Source: Sphingobium sp. WTD-1 (GTDB lineage: Bacteria; Pseudomonadota; Alphaproteobacteria; Sphingomonadales; Sphingomonadaceae). Taken from it: DNA of 64,000 nucleotides. A program made the position numbers and the translations under genes. The stretch is from the NCBI RefSeq assembly GCF_030128825.1, contig NZ_CP119127.1, positions 4,701,501 through 4,765,500 of the forward strand, read 5' to 3'. The notes beneath the pieces were generated by a model that was not told the origin of the DNA, ran no database searches, and worked only from the letters and a program-made list of their open reading frames with translations. Below, piece after piece: positions 9,822-17,945 of this stretch (its first letter is position 1; the number at the start of each line of letters is the position of its first letter).

Positions 9822-10313
9822 ATGAACACCCGTTCCATCCTGATCGCCGCCGTCGTTGCCACCGCCGGCACGCCCGCCTTCGCCGCCCCGCATGAAGGCG
9901 GCGCCTTCGTCCACGACTATGACAGCGACCATGACGGCCAGGTCACCCGCGCCGAGTTCGACGCGGTGCGCGTCACCCGCTTCAAGGCGACCGATGTCAA
10001 TGGCGATGGCTGGGTGTCGGAGGAGGAATATGTCGGCGAATATGCCGCCCGGCTCGAAAAGCAGCTCGCGGAATCGAGCCTGACCGAAGACAAGAAGACC
10101 GAGGAGCGCCAGCGCCAGATCCGCCAGGCCCATGTCCGCTTCAACGTCCTCGACAAGGACAAGGACGGCAAGATGGCCCAGGCCGAATATGACGCATCGG
10201 GTGCGCGTGCCTTTGCCGAGCAGGACGCCGACAAGGACGGCATCGTCACCGCCGCCGACGTGCAGGCGACCAACGCCCGCATGGCCGCCATGCGCGCCAA
10301 GACCGACAGCTGA
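9822..10313 (+). CDS. Secreted four-EF-hand calcium-binding protein
   Basis: A 163-residue exported protein with a signal peptide (MNTRSILIAAVVATAGTPAFA) and four recognisable EF-hand loops: DSDHDGQVTRAEF, DVNGDGWVSEEEY, DKDKDGKMAQAEY and DADKDGIVTAADV. Each keeps the acidic residues at positions 1, 3 and 5 and the glycine at 6; the last loop has Asp rather than Glu at position 12. It lies 17 bp after the DUF4198 gene and is presumably co-transcribed. A periplasmic Ca-dependent partner of that protein or of the nearby receptor is an inference. Confidence 0.85.
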   Translation: MNTRSILIAAVVATAGTPAFAAPHEGGAFVHDYDSDHDGQVTRAEFDAVRVTRFKATDVNGDGWVSEEEYVGEYAARLEKQLAESSLTEDKKTEERQRQIRQAHVRFNVLDKDKDGKMAQAEYDASGARAFAEQDADKDGIVTAADVQATNARMAAMRAKTDS

Positions 10314-10321
10314 TACAAAGA

Positions 10322-10342
10322 AGGACCGGAATTGCCGGTCCT
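10322..10342 (+). terminator. Hairpin after the EF-hand gene
   Basis: AGGACCGG pairs with CCGGTCCT across a 5-nt loop, 9 bp after the EF-hand stop codon. It lacks a T-tract and sits in the gap between convergent genes. Confidence 0.45.
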
Positions 10343-10397
10343 CATCGAGCTTACCAGGGAAGGGCCCGGGCCGTGCAGACCCGGCTCCTTTCGCGTG

Positions 10398-10676
10398 TCA
10401 GGCCCAGTGGAAGGGCAAGGGTGCCTCGCGGAAGGCGAAGCGGTCGAGATGGTCGGCGACGACCTTTTTGAACGTCTCGACATCCGCGTCCGCATTGGGT
10501 TCCAGCACCACGGTCAGCAACTCGGTATCGGCACTCAGGTGGATCGGCCCCATCGGAAAGGCGATCTCGCCCTTGTCCGCGTCGAAGCTGGTCTCGAACT
10601 TGTGGCTCCAATGCTTGCAGAGCTGCTGCAGGTAACGGCTGCCATGGGTGGTCGGCACGGTGGCGGTCAGCGTCAT
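10398..10676 (-). CDS. DUF2218 domain protein
   Basis: A 92-residue soluble protein of the DUF2218 family, whose members are often encoded with siderophore-interacting proteins or metal uptake genes. Conserved features are the LQQLCKHWSHKFE block and the FPMGPIHL segment, followed by DVETFKKVVADHLDRFAFRE. Its start lies 4 bp after the PadR gene stop, so it is the second gene of that operon. The biochemical role of the family is unknown. The link to iron is an inference from the divergent receptor gene. Confidence 0.85.
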   Translation of the reverse strand: MTLTATVPTTHGSRYLQQLCKHWSHKFETSFDADKGEIAFPMGPIHLSADTELLTVVLEPNADADVETFKKVVADHLDRFAFREAPLPFHWA

Positions 10677-10680
10677 GGGG

Positions 10681-11421
10681 TCAGAGCCTTTCGATCTTGC
10701 TGGCGGCCTCGTCGATCAGGGCCGCGACGTCGAACATGGTTTGGGAATCGGCGCCTTCCTTTTCAAGCCGATGCTGGATCGCCACCCGCATATTCTGCAG
10801 CGCGCGGCGCACCGGCGCAGCATCATTACGTTCGGCCTTGCGGGCCAGATGCGCCAGCTTCTCCATCACCTCGGCAACGCCGGCCTCATGCTCGGCCAGA
10901 TGGGCGGTGCCCGCCTCGGTAATGGCGAACAGCTTGCGGCTGCCTTCGCCGGGCTGCTCGGCGATCAGGTCCATGTCGGCCAGCAGCGTCAGGGTCGGAT
11001 AGACGACGCCCGGACTGGGCGCATAGACCGCCCCCGACAGGCTCTCGATCTCGCGGATCAGGTCATAGCCGTGGCGCGGCGCATCGGCGATCAGCTTGAG
11101 CAAGATGAGCTTGAGCGCATCATTGCCGAACAGCCGCCGACGCCCGCCGCCACGCCCGCCCCGGCCACCGCCGAAAGGACCGTCACCAAAGCCGTCTTCA
11201 CCGAACGGACCGCCCCGGCCACCTGCCCGGCCACCGCCGAAACCGCGCCCGAAGCCCTCGGGACCAAAGCCGCCCGGTCCGAAGAAGCGGCCATGGCCGC
11301 GTCCGCCACGCTGGCCCAAGCCGCGCGGGTCGAAACCGCGATCGGCCATGGCGTCATCCATGTGCCGGCCCGGCCGGCAACCCCGGCGTCCAGCGCCGCG
11401 ATCAGAATGGGAAAAATGCAT
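10681..11421 (-). CDS. PadR family regulator with long Gly/Arg/Phe-rich N-terminal extension
   Basis: A 246-residue transcription regulator. The PadR winged helix occupies roughly residues 90-170 (ALKLILLKLIADAPRHGYDL, SGAVYAPSPGVVYPTLTLL), followed by the helical dimerisation domain. The first 85 or so residues are a low-complexity segment of GGRG, FGPGGFG and GRGG repeats with no fold of its own. The start at 11421 (MHFSHSDRG) is preceded by AGAGA; an in-frame ATG at 11445 is the alternative. It precedes a DUF2218 gene and is divergent from a TonB receptor gene, with an inverted repeat between them that is a good operator candidate. Confidence 0.85.
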   Translation of the reverse strand: MHFSHSDRGAGRRGCRPGRHMDDAMADRGFDPRGLGQRGGRGHGRFFGPGGFGPEGFGRGFGGGRAGGRGGPFGEDGFGDGPFGGGRGGRGGGRRRLFGNDALKLILLKLIADAPRHGYDLIREIESLSGAVYAPSPGVVYPTLTLLADMDLIAEQPGEGSRKLFAITEAGTAHLAEHEAGVAEVMEKLAHLARKAERNDAAPVRRALQNMRVAIQHRLEKEGADSQTMFDVAALIDEAASKIERL

Positions 11422-11445
11422 ATTCTCTCTTTCAAAATGCTTCAT

Positions 11446-11508
11446 GATGCATTGTGATATATCTTACAAATCATCGACGTCAATGAATGAGATATATCTT
11501 TATGCATC
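11446..11508. promoter_or_regulatory. Inverted-repeat operator candidate for the PadR regulator
   Basis: The 18-bp arm at 11446-11463 (GATGCATTGTGATATATC) matches the reverse complement of the arm at 11491-11508 (GATATATCTTTATGCATC) at 15 of 18 positions, with 27 bp between them. Each arm contains the self-complementary GATATATC. The island is AT-rich and lies between the PadR start (11421, minus) and the receptor start (11645, plus), so binding could control both directions. Confidence 0.6.
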
Positions 11509-11644
11509 TTATGATAGAGACACCCACCCGAAACGCCCGAAAATCGGACTTATCGCCTCATCGCATAAGCATTATGCAGAATGTGATTGTTCTTGCGATC
11601 GATTGTCGTTAGCAGCCCTGCCCAACATAGATCAGGGGATCGCG

Positions 11645-13840
11645 ATGATGCGTCATATCGAAATTCGTCACTCTGCAATCGCGCTGGCGGCGCTGACCAT
11701 CGCCCTCGCATCGCCAGCCATGGCGCAGCAGGCCGAGGCCGAAGCCGACGCTGACACCAAGGGCGCCGAATCGATCGTCGTCACCGCCGCCCGCTCGATC
11801 CTGCCGCCCAATGCGTTGCCGCTAACGATCGACCTGATCGACAAGCAGATGCTGGACCAGCAAGTCGCGATTTCCGGCTCGGTCACCGATGCCATCTCCA
11901 CCCTCACCCCCAGCTTCTCCCCCACGCGCGGCAAGCTGTCGGGTGCTGGGGAAACGCTGCGCGGCCGCTCGCCGCTCTACGCCATCAACGGCATCCCCCA
12001 ATCGACCCCGCTGCGCGACGGCAGCCGCGACGGCTTCACCATCGACGGCTTCTTCATCGACCGGGTGGAACTCATCTATGGCTCCAACGCGCTGCAGGGC
12101 ATTGGCGGCACCGGCGGCATCGTCAACCAGGTGACGGTCGGCGCGCCCAAGGAAGAAGGCATCAGCGGCCGGGTGCTGCTGCAGGGGTCGGCGAGCGACG
12201 ATTTCGACGGTGATGGCTTCGGCGGCAAGGCGGCGGGACTCGTCCAGTATAAGGCCGGCGCTTTCGACGCCACCGTCGGCGCCTCCTATGAGAAGCGGGG
12301 CGCCTTCTACGACGCGCGCAACCGCCGCATCGGCATCAACATGACCCAGGGCGAGACCCAGGCGTCGCAGGCCACCGATATCTTCGCGCGGCTGGGCTAT
12401 GCCGTGGGCGATACCGGCCGGCTCGACCTGATCCTCAATCGCTATGAGCTGAAGGGCGATGGCGATTATGTCCCGCTCGCCGGCAGCCGCGCCAGCGGCC
12501 TCCCCACCACCGCGGTCAAGGGCGACGCCCCCGGCACGCCGGGATCGAACCGCACCGAAAGCGCGTCCCTCTCCTACACCGACAGCGATGTCGCCGGCGG
12601 CAACCTCGTCACCCAGCTTTTCTTCAACCGCAGCCGCGACATTTTCGGCGGCGAGTTCGCCGCAATCGCGACCTTCCAGGATCCCGCCATCGCGCCGGTC
12701 GGCACATTGTTCGACCAGTCGCAAAACCGGTCGCGCAAGATCGGCGGCAAGATCAGCTATGAACGCGCCCTGCCCGGCTTCGAGGCGCTGACCACCACGG
12801 TTGGCCTCGACGTCCTGTTCGACAAGACGGAACAGCGACTGATGGTCACCGGCCGCACCTGGGTGCCGCCCAGCGACTTCCGTTCCATCGCCCCCTTCGC
12901 CCAGGCCAATCTCAAGATCGCCGACGGGCTGGTCCGCGTCGCCGGCGGGGTGCGCTGGGAAAATGTGCAGGTGAAGATCGACGATTTCCACACCCTCGCC
13001 TCCACCACCGCGCCCAATTATGGCGGCGTCGACGTCGATGGCGGCAAGCCCAAATTCTCCGACGCGCTGCTGAACGGCGGCCTGATCTTCGAACCGCTTG
13101 AGGGCATTCGTGCCTATGCCAGCTATGCCGAGGGCTTCACCATGCCCGATGTCGGCCGCGTCACCCGGTCGATCGGCGTCGCGGGCATCGACCTCGACGA
13201 TTATCTCGACATCAGCCCGATCGTCTCCAACAACCGCGAGATCGGGCTGGAGGTGAAGCGCGGCCCGATCGACGCCAGCGCCACCTATTTCTGGTCGTCC
13301 AGCGACAAGGGCCAGATATTGATCGCGCAGGGCGACGGCATCTTCACCGTGCAGCGCCAGCGGGTCGAGATCGAAGGGCTGGAAATCAACCTCGGCGTGC
13401 AGACGCCGCTGCCGGGGCTCAAGCTCTCCACCGGCTATGCCCATCTCAAGGGCCGCTATGACAGCGACAGCGCCAATCCCGACGGCATCGTCGATACCGA
13501 TCTGGACGGCACCAACATCTCGCCCGATCGCCTGAACGTCGCCGCCGACTATCGCCATGGCGCCATCTCGGCGCGGCTGCAGACCCAATATTATCTGTCG
13601 CGCAATTTCCATGGCAAGGCGAACCCGGACCGGCGCAACAATTTCGGCGGCTATGCGGTCACCGACGCCTATCTGCGCTATGACACCGCATCACTGGGCG
13701 GCGTCTATCTCAGCGTCCAGAATCTGTTCGATAAATTCTATATCGACTATAATAGCGACACGCGCCTGCCCAACGACAATCTGGCCTTCTTCGCCGGTCG
13801 CGGGCGTCTCTTCACCCTGGGCTGGGATTATCGCTTCTAA
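11645..13840 (+). CDS. TonB-dependent siderophore receptor
   Basis: A 731-residue outer-membrane receptor with signal peptide (SAIALAALTIALASPAMA) and a TonB-box-like SIVVTAAR at the mature N-terminus. The plug contains IDLIDKQMLDQQ, LRGRSPLYAINGIP and VELIYGSNALQGIGGTGG. The barrel ends FTLGWDYRF. The plug pattern resembles hydroxamate/citrate-hydroxamate receptors of the aerobactin-rhizobactin group, but the ligand is not proven. The ATG pair at 11645/11648 follows an AGGGGA ribosome site; the much longer open frame upstream crosses the divergent PadR gene and is rejected. Likely regulated by the PadR protein encoded opposite. Confidence 0.85.
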   Translation: MMRHIEIRHSAIALAALTIALASPAMAQQAEAEADADTKGAESIVVTAARSILPPNALPLTIDLIDKQMLDQQVAISGSVTDAISTLTPSFSPTRGKLSGAGETLRGRSPLYAINGIPQSTPLRDGSRDGFTIDGFFIDRVELIYGSNALQGIGGTGGIVNQVTVGAPKEEGISGRVLLQGSASDDFDGDGFGGKAAGLVQYKAGAFDATVGASYEKRGAFYDARNRRIGINMTQGETQASQATDIFARLGYAVGDTGRLDLILNRYELKGDGDYVPLAGSRASGLPTTAVKGDAPGTPGSNRTESASLSYTDSDVAGGNLVTQLFFNRSRDIFGGEFAAIATFQDPAIAPVGTLFDQSQNRSRKIGGKISYERALPGFEALTTTVGLDVLFDKTEQRLMVTGRTWVPPSDFRSIAPFAQANLKIADGLVRVAGGVRWENVQVKIDDFHTLASTTAPNYGGVDVDGGKPKFSDALLNGGLIFEPLEGIRAYASYAEGFTMPDVGRVTRSIGVAGIDLDDYLDISPIVSNNREIGLEVKRGPIDASATYFWSSSDKGQILIAQGDGIFTVQRQRVEIEGLEINLGVQTPLPGLKLSTGYAHLKGRYDSDSANPDGIVDTDLDGTNISPDRLNVAADYRHGAISARLQTQYYLSRNFHGKANPDRRNNFGGYAVTDAYLRYDTASLGGVYLSVQNLFDKFYIDYNSDTRLPNDNLAFFAGRGRLFTLGWDYRF

Positions 13841-13848
13841 GGGTGAAC

Positions 13849-13868
13849 GGGCGGGTGCAGACCCGCCC
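13849..13868. terminator. Shared hairpin between convergent receptor and thrC genes
   Basis: GGGCGGGT pairs with ACCCGCCC across a GCAG tetraloop, 8 bp after the receptor stop and 10 bp before the thrC stop. It can serve both strands; no long T-tract. Confidence 0.5.
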
Positions 13869-13878
13869 TCCCCATTCT

Positions 13879-15120
13879 TCAGAGCGACGCGAAATCGATC
13901 GGCGCGTGCCGGTCGAGCGTGCGGCTCTGGTCTTCCAGCGGATATTTGAGGCCGCTGGCGCAGTTGAACAGCACCGCGCGCTCATCCCGCCCGATCAGCC
14001 CTTCGTCCAGCGCTCGGCTGTAGGCCGCCAGCGTCGCCCCACCCTCGGGGCAGAGCAGCAGCCCGTCGTCGCGCGCCACGTCGCGCACCGCCGCCGCGAT
14101 CGCCGTGTCCGACACCGCCAGCGCCGCGCCGCCGCTTTCCCGCACCGCGCGCAGGATCAGGAAGTCGCCCACGGCCTTGGGCACGCGAATGCCCATGGCG
14201 ATGGTCTGGGCATCCTCCCAGCGCTCGGCAAATTCCACGCCCTGCTCGAACGCGCGGACCATCGGCGCGCAGCCTTCGGCCTGTACCGCGAACATCTTAG
14301 GCCGCTTGGAGCCGATGAAGCCGATCTTCTCCAGCTCGTCGAACGCCTTCCACATGCCGATCAGGCCGGTGCCGCCGCCGGTGGGGTAGAAGATCGCGTC
14401 GGGCAGTTCCCAGCCAAGCTGCTCGGCCAGTTCCAGCCCCATCGTCTTCTTGCCCTCGATCCGATAGGGCTCCTTGAGCGTCGAGAAATCGAACCAGCCG
14501 CGTTCCTTGACGCCCTGGCCGACGATCGCGCCGCAATCGTCGATATAGCCGTTGACGCGATAGACCCGCGCGCCCTGCGCCGCGATCTCGCGCACATTCA
14601 CTTCGGGCGTATCGGCCGGGCAGAAGATCACCGATTCCATACCGGCAACGGCGGCATAGGCGGCCAGCGCCGCGCCGGCATTGCCGTTGGTCGGCATCGC
14701 CACCTGGGTCACGCCCAGTTCCTTGGCCATGGAGACCGCCATGACCAGGCCCCGCGCCTTGAACGAGGCCGTCGGCAACCGCCCTTCATCCTTGGCGAGC
14801 AACTGCGCCCCGCCCAGCCGCTTCGCCGTGCGCGGCAGCGGAATGAGCGGCGTCGCATTCTCGCCCAGGCTCACGATGTTGCTGGTCTGCCGCACCGGCA
14901 GCAATTCGCGCCAGCGCCACAGGTCCATCGGCCGCGCGGCCAGTGCTTCCTTGGTCAGCGTGGCCCGCACGCCGTCCAGATCATAGCGCACCAGCAGCGG
15001 CTTGCCCGCCGCCGACAGCCCATGCAGCCGATCCGCCTCATAACGCTCACCGGTCAGCGAACATTCGAGATGGGTGACAAAGGTCGGACGGTCGGTGGTA
15101 AGGTTGAGGTCGTGCAGCAA
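13879..15120 (-). CDS. thrC: Threonine synthase-like PLP enzyme
   Basis: A fold-type II pyridoxal-phosphate enzyme that would convert O-phosphohomoserine to threonine. The PLP lysine lies in PTASFKARG, the cofactor phosphate loop is YPTGGGTGLIG, and PTNGNAG is the substrate-side loop. The N-terminus has the short HLECSLTGERY segment typical of the plant/Bacillus-like class but lacks the zinc cysteines. I chose a TTG start at 15120 (413 aa) because GGAGG lies 6 bases upstream; a second TTG at 15141 would add seven residues. It is followed on the other side by grpE, in the same direction. A related ammonia-lyase is less likely. Confidence 0.75.
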   Translation of the reverse strand: MLHDLNLTTDRPTFVTHLECSLTGERYEADRLHGLSAAGKPLLVRYDLDGVRATLTKEALAARPMDLWRWRELLPVRQTSNIVSLGENATPLIPLPRTAKRLGGAQLLAKDEGRLPTASFKARGLVMAVSMAKELGVTQVAMPTNGNAGAALAAYAAVAGMESVIFCPADTPEVNVREIAAQGARVYRVNGYIDDCGAIVGQGVKERGWFDFSTLKEPYRIEGKKTMGLELAEQLGWELPDAIFYPTGGGTGLIGMWKAFDELEKIGFIGSKRPKMFAVQAEGCAPMVRAFEQGVEFAERWEDAQTIAMGIRVPKAVGDFLILRAVRESGGAALAVSDTAIAAAVRDVARDDGLLLCPEGGATLAAYSRALDEGLIGRDERAVLFNCASGLKYPLEDQSRTLDRHAPIDFASL

Positions 15121-15208
15121 AAGGGGCCTCCGTTCGGGCAAGGATTCGGTGCGTTTGCGGCCCCACGGGGGACCCTGACCGATCCAGCCCGAACGGGGCG
15201 GATATTTG

Positions 15209-15772
15209 TCAGTCCGGCTTCTTCGCCACGCTGACCATGGCGGGGCGCAGCAAGCGGTCCTTGATGCTGTAGCCGGCCTGCATTTCCACCAGCACGGTGC
15301 CCGGCTCGGCGTCCGCCGACGGCAGTTCCATCACCGCCTGATGCTTGTTCGGGTCGAGCGGCTGGCCGACCGATTCGATCTTGGTGATGCCGTTGCGGCC
15401 GAACACCGCCTCCAGCTCGCGGCCGGTGGCTTCCAGGCCAGTCACCAGCCCCTTGAACTTGTCGTCCTCGCGCAGATCGGCGGGGATGGCGGCCAGTGCC
15501 CGACCCAGATTGTCGGCCACCGACAGCATGTCGCGGGCGAAGCTGGTCGCGGCATAGGCGCGCGCGTCGGCCAGTTCCTTCTCCAGCCGGCGCCGCACAT
15601 TCTGCGTATCGGCATGGGCGTAGAGAATGTCCTGCTTGGCCGTTTCCAGCTCGGCTTCCAGCGCTGCGATACGCTCGGCATTGGCGTTTTCAGGGGCGTC
15701 CACGGGGGTCTCCTGCTCGGGCAGCTGGTCCAGGGTTTCGGTATTTTCGATAGTCTGCTTGTCTTCGCTCAT
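15209..15772 (-). CDS. grpE: Nucleotide exchange factor GrpE
   Basis: Cytoplasmic DnaK co-chaperone of 187 aa that releases ADP from DnaK. The acidic N-terminus is followed by the long dimerising coiled coil (residues about 35-85, ERIAALEAELETAKQDILY, NVRRRLEKELADARAYA) and the beta domain with NGITKIESVGQPLDPNKHQAV and the conserved AGYSIKDRLLRPAMVSV. The start overlaps the hrcA stop in an ATGA junction, the usual hrcA-grpE operon order. dnaK and dnaJ are not in this window. Confidence 0.97.
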   Translation of the reverse strand: MSEDKQTIENTETLDQLPEQETPVDAPENANAERIAALEAELETAKQDILYAHADTQNVRRRLEKELADARAYAATSFARDMLSVADNLGRALAAIPADLREDDKFKGLVTGLEATGRELEAVFGRNGITKIESVGQPLDPNKHQAVMELPSADAEPGTVLVEMQAGYSIKDRLLRPAMVSVAKKPD

Positions 15773-16812
15773 CTCATCAATCTCGACAGCGTCTGTGCGG
15801 TGAAATCCACCATGGGGATCACTCGGGCATAGTTCAAGCGCGTGGGGCCGATCACGCCGACCACGCCGACGACCCGGCCGTCCCCGCCGCGATAGGGGGC
15901 GGCTATGACCGATGAACCCGAAAGGGAAAAGAGCTTGTTTTCCGAACCGATGAAGATTTTGGTCGCGCTGCCGGCCAGCGCGCTCTCCAGCAAGCGCGAA
16001 ATCTCCTGCTTGCCCTCCAGCTGCTCCAGCAATTGCCGCACCCGGTCGAGGTCGGCGGCGGTGCCATCGTCGATCAGATGCGCCTGCCCCCGCACGATCA
16101 GCACGGGCCTGTCATCGGCATCATGGCTCCAGATCGCGATGCCGCGCGTCACCAGTTCGCGCGCCGCGCCCTCCAGCGTGGAGCGCTCCTGCTCCATCTC
16201 GCGCGCCAGCAGGTCACCGGCCTGGCGCAGCGTCAGCCCGCCAAAGCGCGCCGACATGAAATTGGCCGCCTCGTTCAGCATCGAGGGCGTCACCCCGCGC
16301 GGCAGGTCGAGCACGCGATTCTCGATCGATCCATCCTGCCCGACCAGCACGGCCAGCGCCTGCCGGTCATTCAGCGGCACGAAGCCGAACTGGCGCAGCA
16401 CCGGCTCGCGCCTTGGCACCATGACGATACCGGCGCAGGCGGACAGGCCCGAAAGCGTCGCCGTTGCCGCCGACAGCGCCTCCTCGATCGGCCCGCCCTC
16501 GGCCAGTCCGGCCTCGATCGCGCGGCGCTCTTCGGCGGACGGCTCGGCCGCCTGCATCATCCCGTCGACGAACAGCCGCAGCCCGGTCTCGGTCGGCATT
16601 CGCCCGGCCGAGGTATGCGGCGCGGCGAGCAGGCCCAGCTCCTCCAGATCCTGCATCACATTGCGGATCGAGGCGGCCGAGAGGCTCAGCCCCATCTTGC
16701 TGATCGTGCGCGACCCCACCGGCAATCCGGTGCCCAGATAGGAGTCCACCACCATGCGAAACACGTCGCGCGCGCGGTCATTCAGTTCGGCGATGGAGGC
16801 AGTGGCGGCCAT
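15769..16812 (-). CDS. hrcA: Heat-inducible transcription repressor HrcA
   Basis: A 347-residue repressor of groESL and related heat-shock operons through CIRCE operators. It has an N-terminal winged helix (LPVGSRTISKMGLSLSAASI, RNVMQDLEELGLL) followed by HTSAGRMPTETGLR and the GAF-like domain with FIGSENKLFSLSGSSVIAAPY near the C-terminus. The operon partner grpE overlaps by 4 bp. No CIRCE dyad is visible upstream of this copy. In relatives rph starts close by on the other strand; here about 3 kb of accessory DNA separates them. Confidence 0.96.
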   Translation of the reverse strand: MAATASIAELNDRARDVFRMVVDSYLGTGLPVGSRTISKMGLSLSAASIRNVMQDLEELGLLAAPHTSAGRMPTETGLRLFVDGMMQAAEPSAEERRAIEAGLAEGGPIEEALSAATATLSGLSACAGIVMVPRREPVLRQFGFVPLNDRQALAVLVGQDGSIENRVLDLPRGVTPSMLNEAANFMSARFGGLTLRQAGDLLAREMEQERSTLEGAARELVTRGIAIWSHDADDRPVLIVRGQAHLIDDGTAADLDRVRQLLEQLEGKQEISRLLESALAGSATKIFIGSENKLFSLSGSSVIAAPYRGGDGRVVGVVGVIGPTRLNYARVIPMVDFTAQTLSRLMR

Positions 16813-16872
16813 GGCGATGATGTAGGCGGCTTTAAGCGCTGGCTCAACGGGGGAGATTGGCCAATTCCCTAT

Positions 16873-16932
16873 CCGTCATGCCGGGCCTGACCCGGCATCC
16901 TGCTTTTCTTGATTCAAGCAGGAAAAGCAGCG
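16873..16932. repeat. Palindromic intergenic repeat, GTCATGCCGGG type
   Basis: ATGCCGGGCCTGACCCGGCAT is a near-perfect hairpin, followed by a second stem formed by CTGCTTTTC and GAAAAGCAG. The same leading motif recurs at 44057. This class of REP-like element is scattered between sphingomonad genes. Confidence 0.75.
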
Positions 16933-17093
16933 GGGCGCTGCAACGCGAAGCCGAGGTGGTGATGCGCGCAAAATGGCCGATAGCGGAAGGACGGGTTTCT
17001 AACTAATCTGATGATATAGCTGCCATTGGACGTGGCTGAAACAATGGTTAATCGAGCGCCTTCGCCAAACTGTATGTAACACGTCGAAGGTTA

Positions 17094-17942
17094 GGCGGCG
17101 TTGACAAAAGGGATTCCCAATCGGTGCGTGTTCTGATTCAAGGCTGCTCTTTGGGGAGCGGTCATGGATCGAGGGGATTTGTCGGACGCGGAGTGGGAGT
17201 TGATCGGGCCGCTACTCCCGTCCGAGCGTGGGAGGCATGCCCGACCGGCCGGCGATAACCGGCGCTTTCTCAATGGCATGCTGCATGTGCTGCGGGTCGG
17301 TTGCCCGTGGCGCGACATGCACGAGCGCTATGGCAAGTGGAACTCGGTCTATGTCCGGTTCCGGCGCTGGGCGGAGCAAGGCGTCTGGGACGCCATGCTG
17401 CAAACGTTGGTCGATCTGGGCCTCACCGACGACTGGCAGCACATGATCGACAGCACCACGGTTCGCGGCCACGTCTCGGCAGCGGGCGGAAAAGGGGGGC
17501 TTGTGCGCAGGCTTTTGGTCGATCACGCGGCGGCTTTACGAGCAAGATCCACGCCCGCTGTGACAATCAGGGCCTCCCTGTCGGCTTCATCCTTACCGGC
17601 GGCGAGGCATCGGACTATACGGCGGCCGACGATCTGATGAACCTGCCGCTGCCCAAGCCCAGGGCGCTGCTCGCCGACAAAGGCTATGATGGCGACAGGT
17701 TCCGGGAGAACCTGCTCATGCGAGGCATCCTGCCCGTCATCCCGCCGCGCTCCAACCGCAAGGTGCCGGCCCATCCCGACTACCGGCGCTACAAGGATCG
17801 CAATCGTGTCGAGCGCATGTTCGCCAAACTCAAGCAGCAGCGCCGCATCGCCACCCGCTACGACAAGACCGTCCTGTCGTTCGAGAGCTTCATCAACCTC
17901 GCTGCCGCGCGACTATGGCTGAAAGCTTTTGTCAACACCGCC
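17094..17942 (+). mobile_element. IS5-superfamily insertion sequence (IS427-like), 849 bp
   Basis: The terminal inverted repeats GGCGGCGTTGACAAAAG (17094-17110) and GGCGGTGTTGACAAAAG (complement of 17926-17942) differ at one base. A 2-bp TA flanks both ends and is the likely target duplication. Inside is one transposase split over two frames. The element interrupts a small minus-strand gene whose two parts can be rejoined across it. Confidence 0.92.
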
Positions 17943-17945
17943 TAG
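17164..17945 (+). CDS. IS5-family DDE transposase, made by -1 frameshift
   Basis: The first frame (from 17164) encodes the N-terminal DUF4096-like domain (LSDAEWELIGPLLP, HVLRVGCPWRDMHERYG) and the first catalytic aspartate in MIDSTTVRGH. The second frame supplies the rest: GRSRGGFTSKIHA, LLADKGYDGDRFRE with the second Asp, and YKDRNRVERMFAKLKQ with the catalytic Glu. The change of frame occurs at AAAAGGGGGG (17490-17499); slipping back one base gives ...GGKGGACAQAFGRSRGG. The stop codon TAG at 17943-17945 is not in the IS but is supplied by the target site. This arrangement is normal for active members of the group, so the element may be functional. Confidence 0.9.

Noticed and set aside
11822..13612. 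596-codon minus-strand frame over the second receptor
   Set aside because: Shadow of the receptor gene, no coherent protein features.
16813..17047. CIRCE operator upstream of hrcA
   Set aside because: No TTAGCACTC-N9-GAGTGCTAA dyad is present; GCGCT and similar fragments are by chance.
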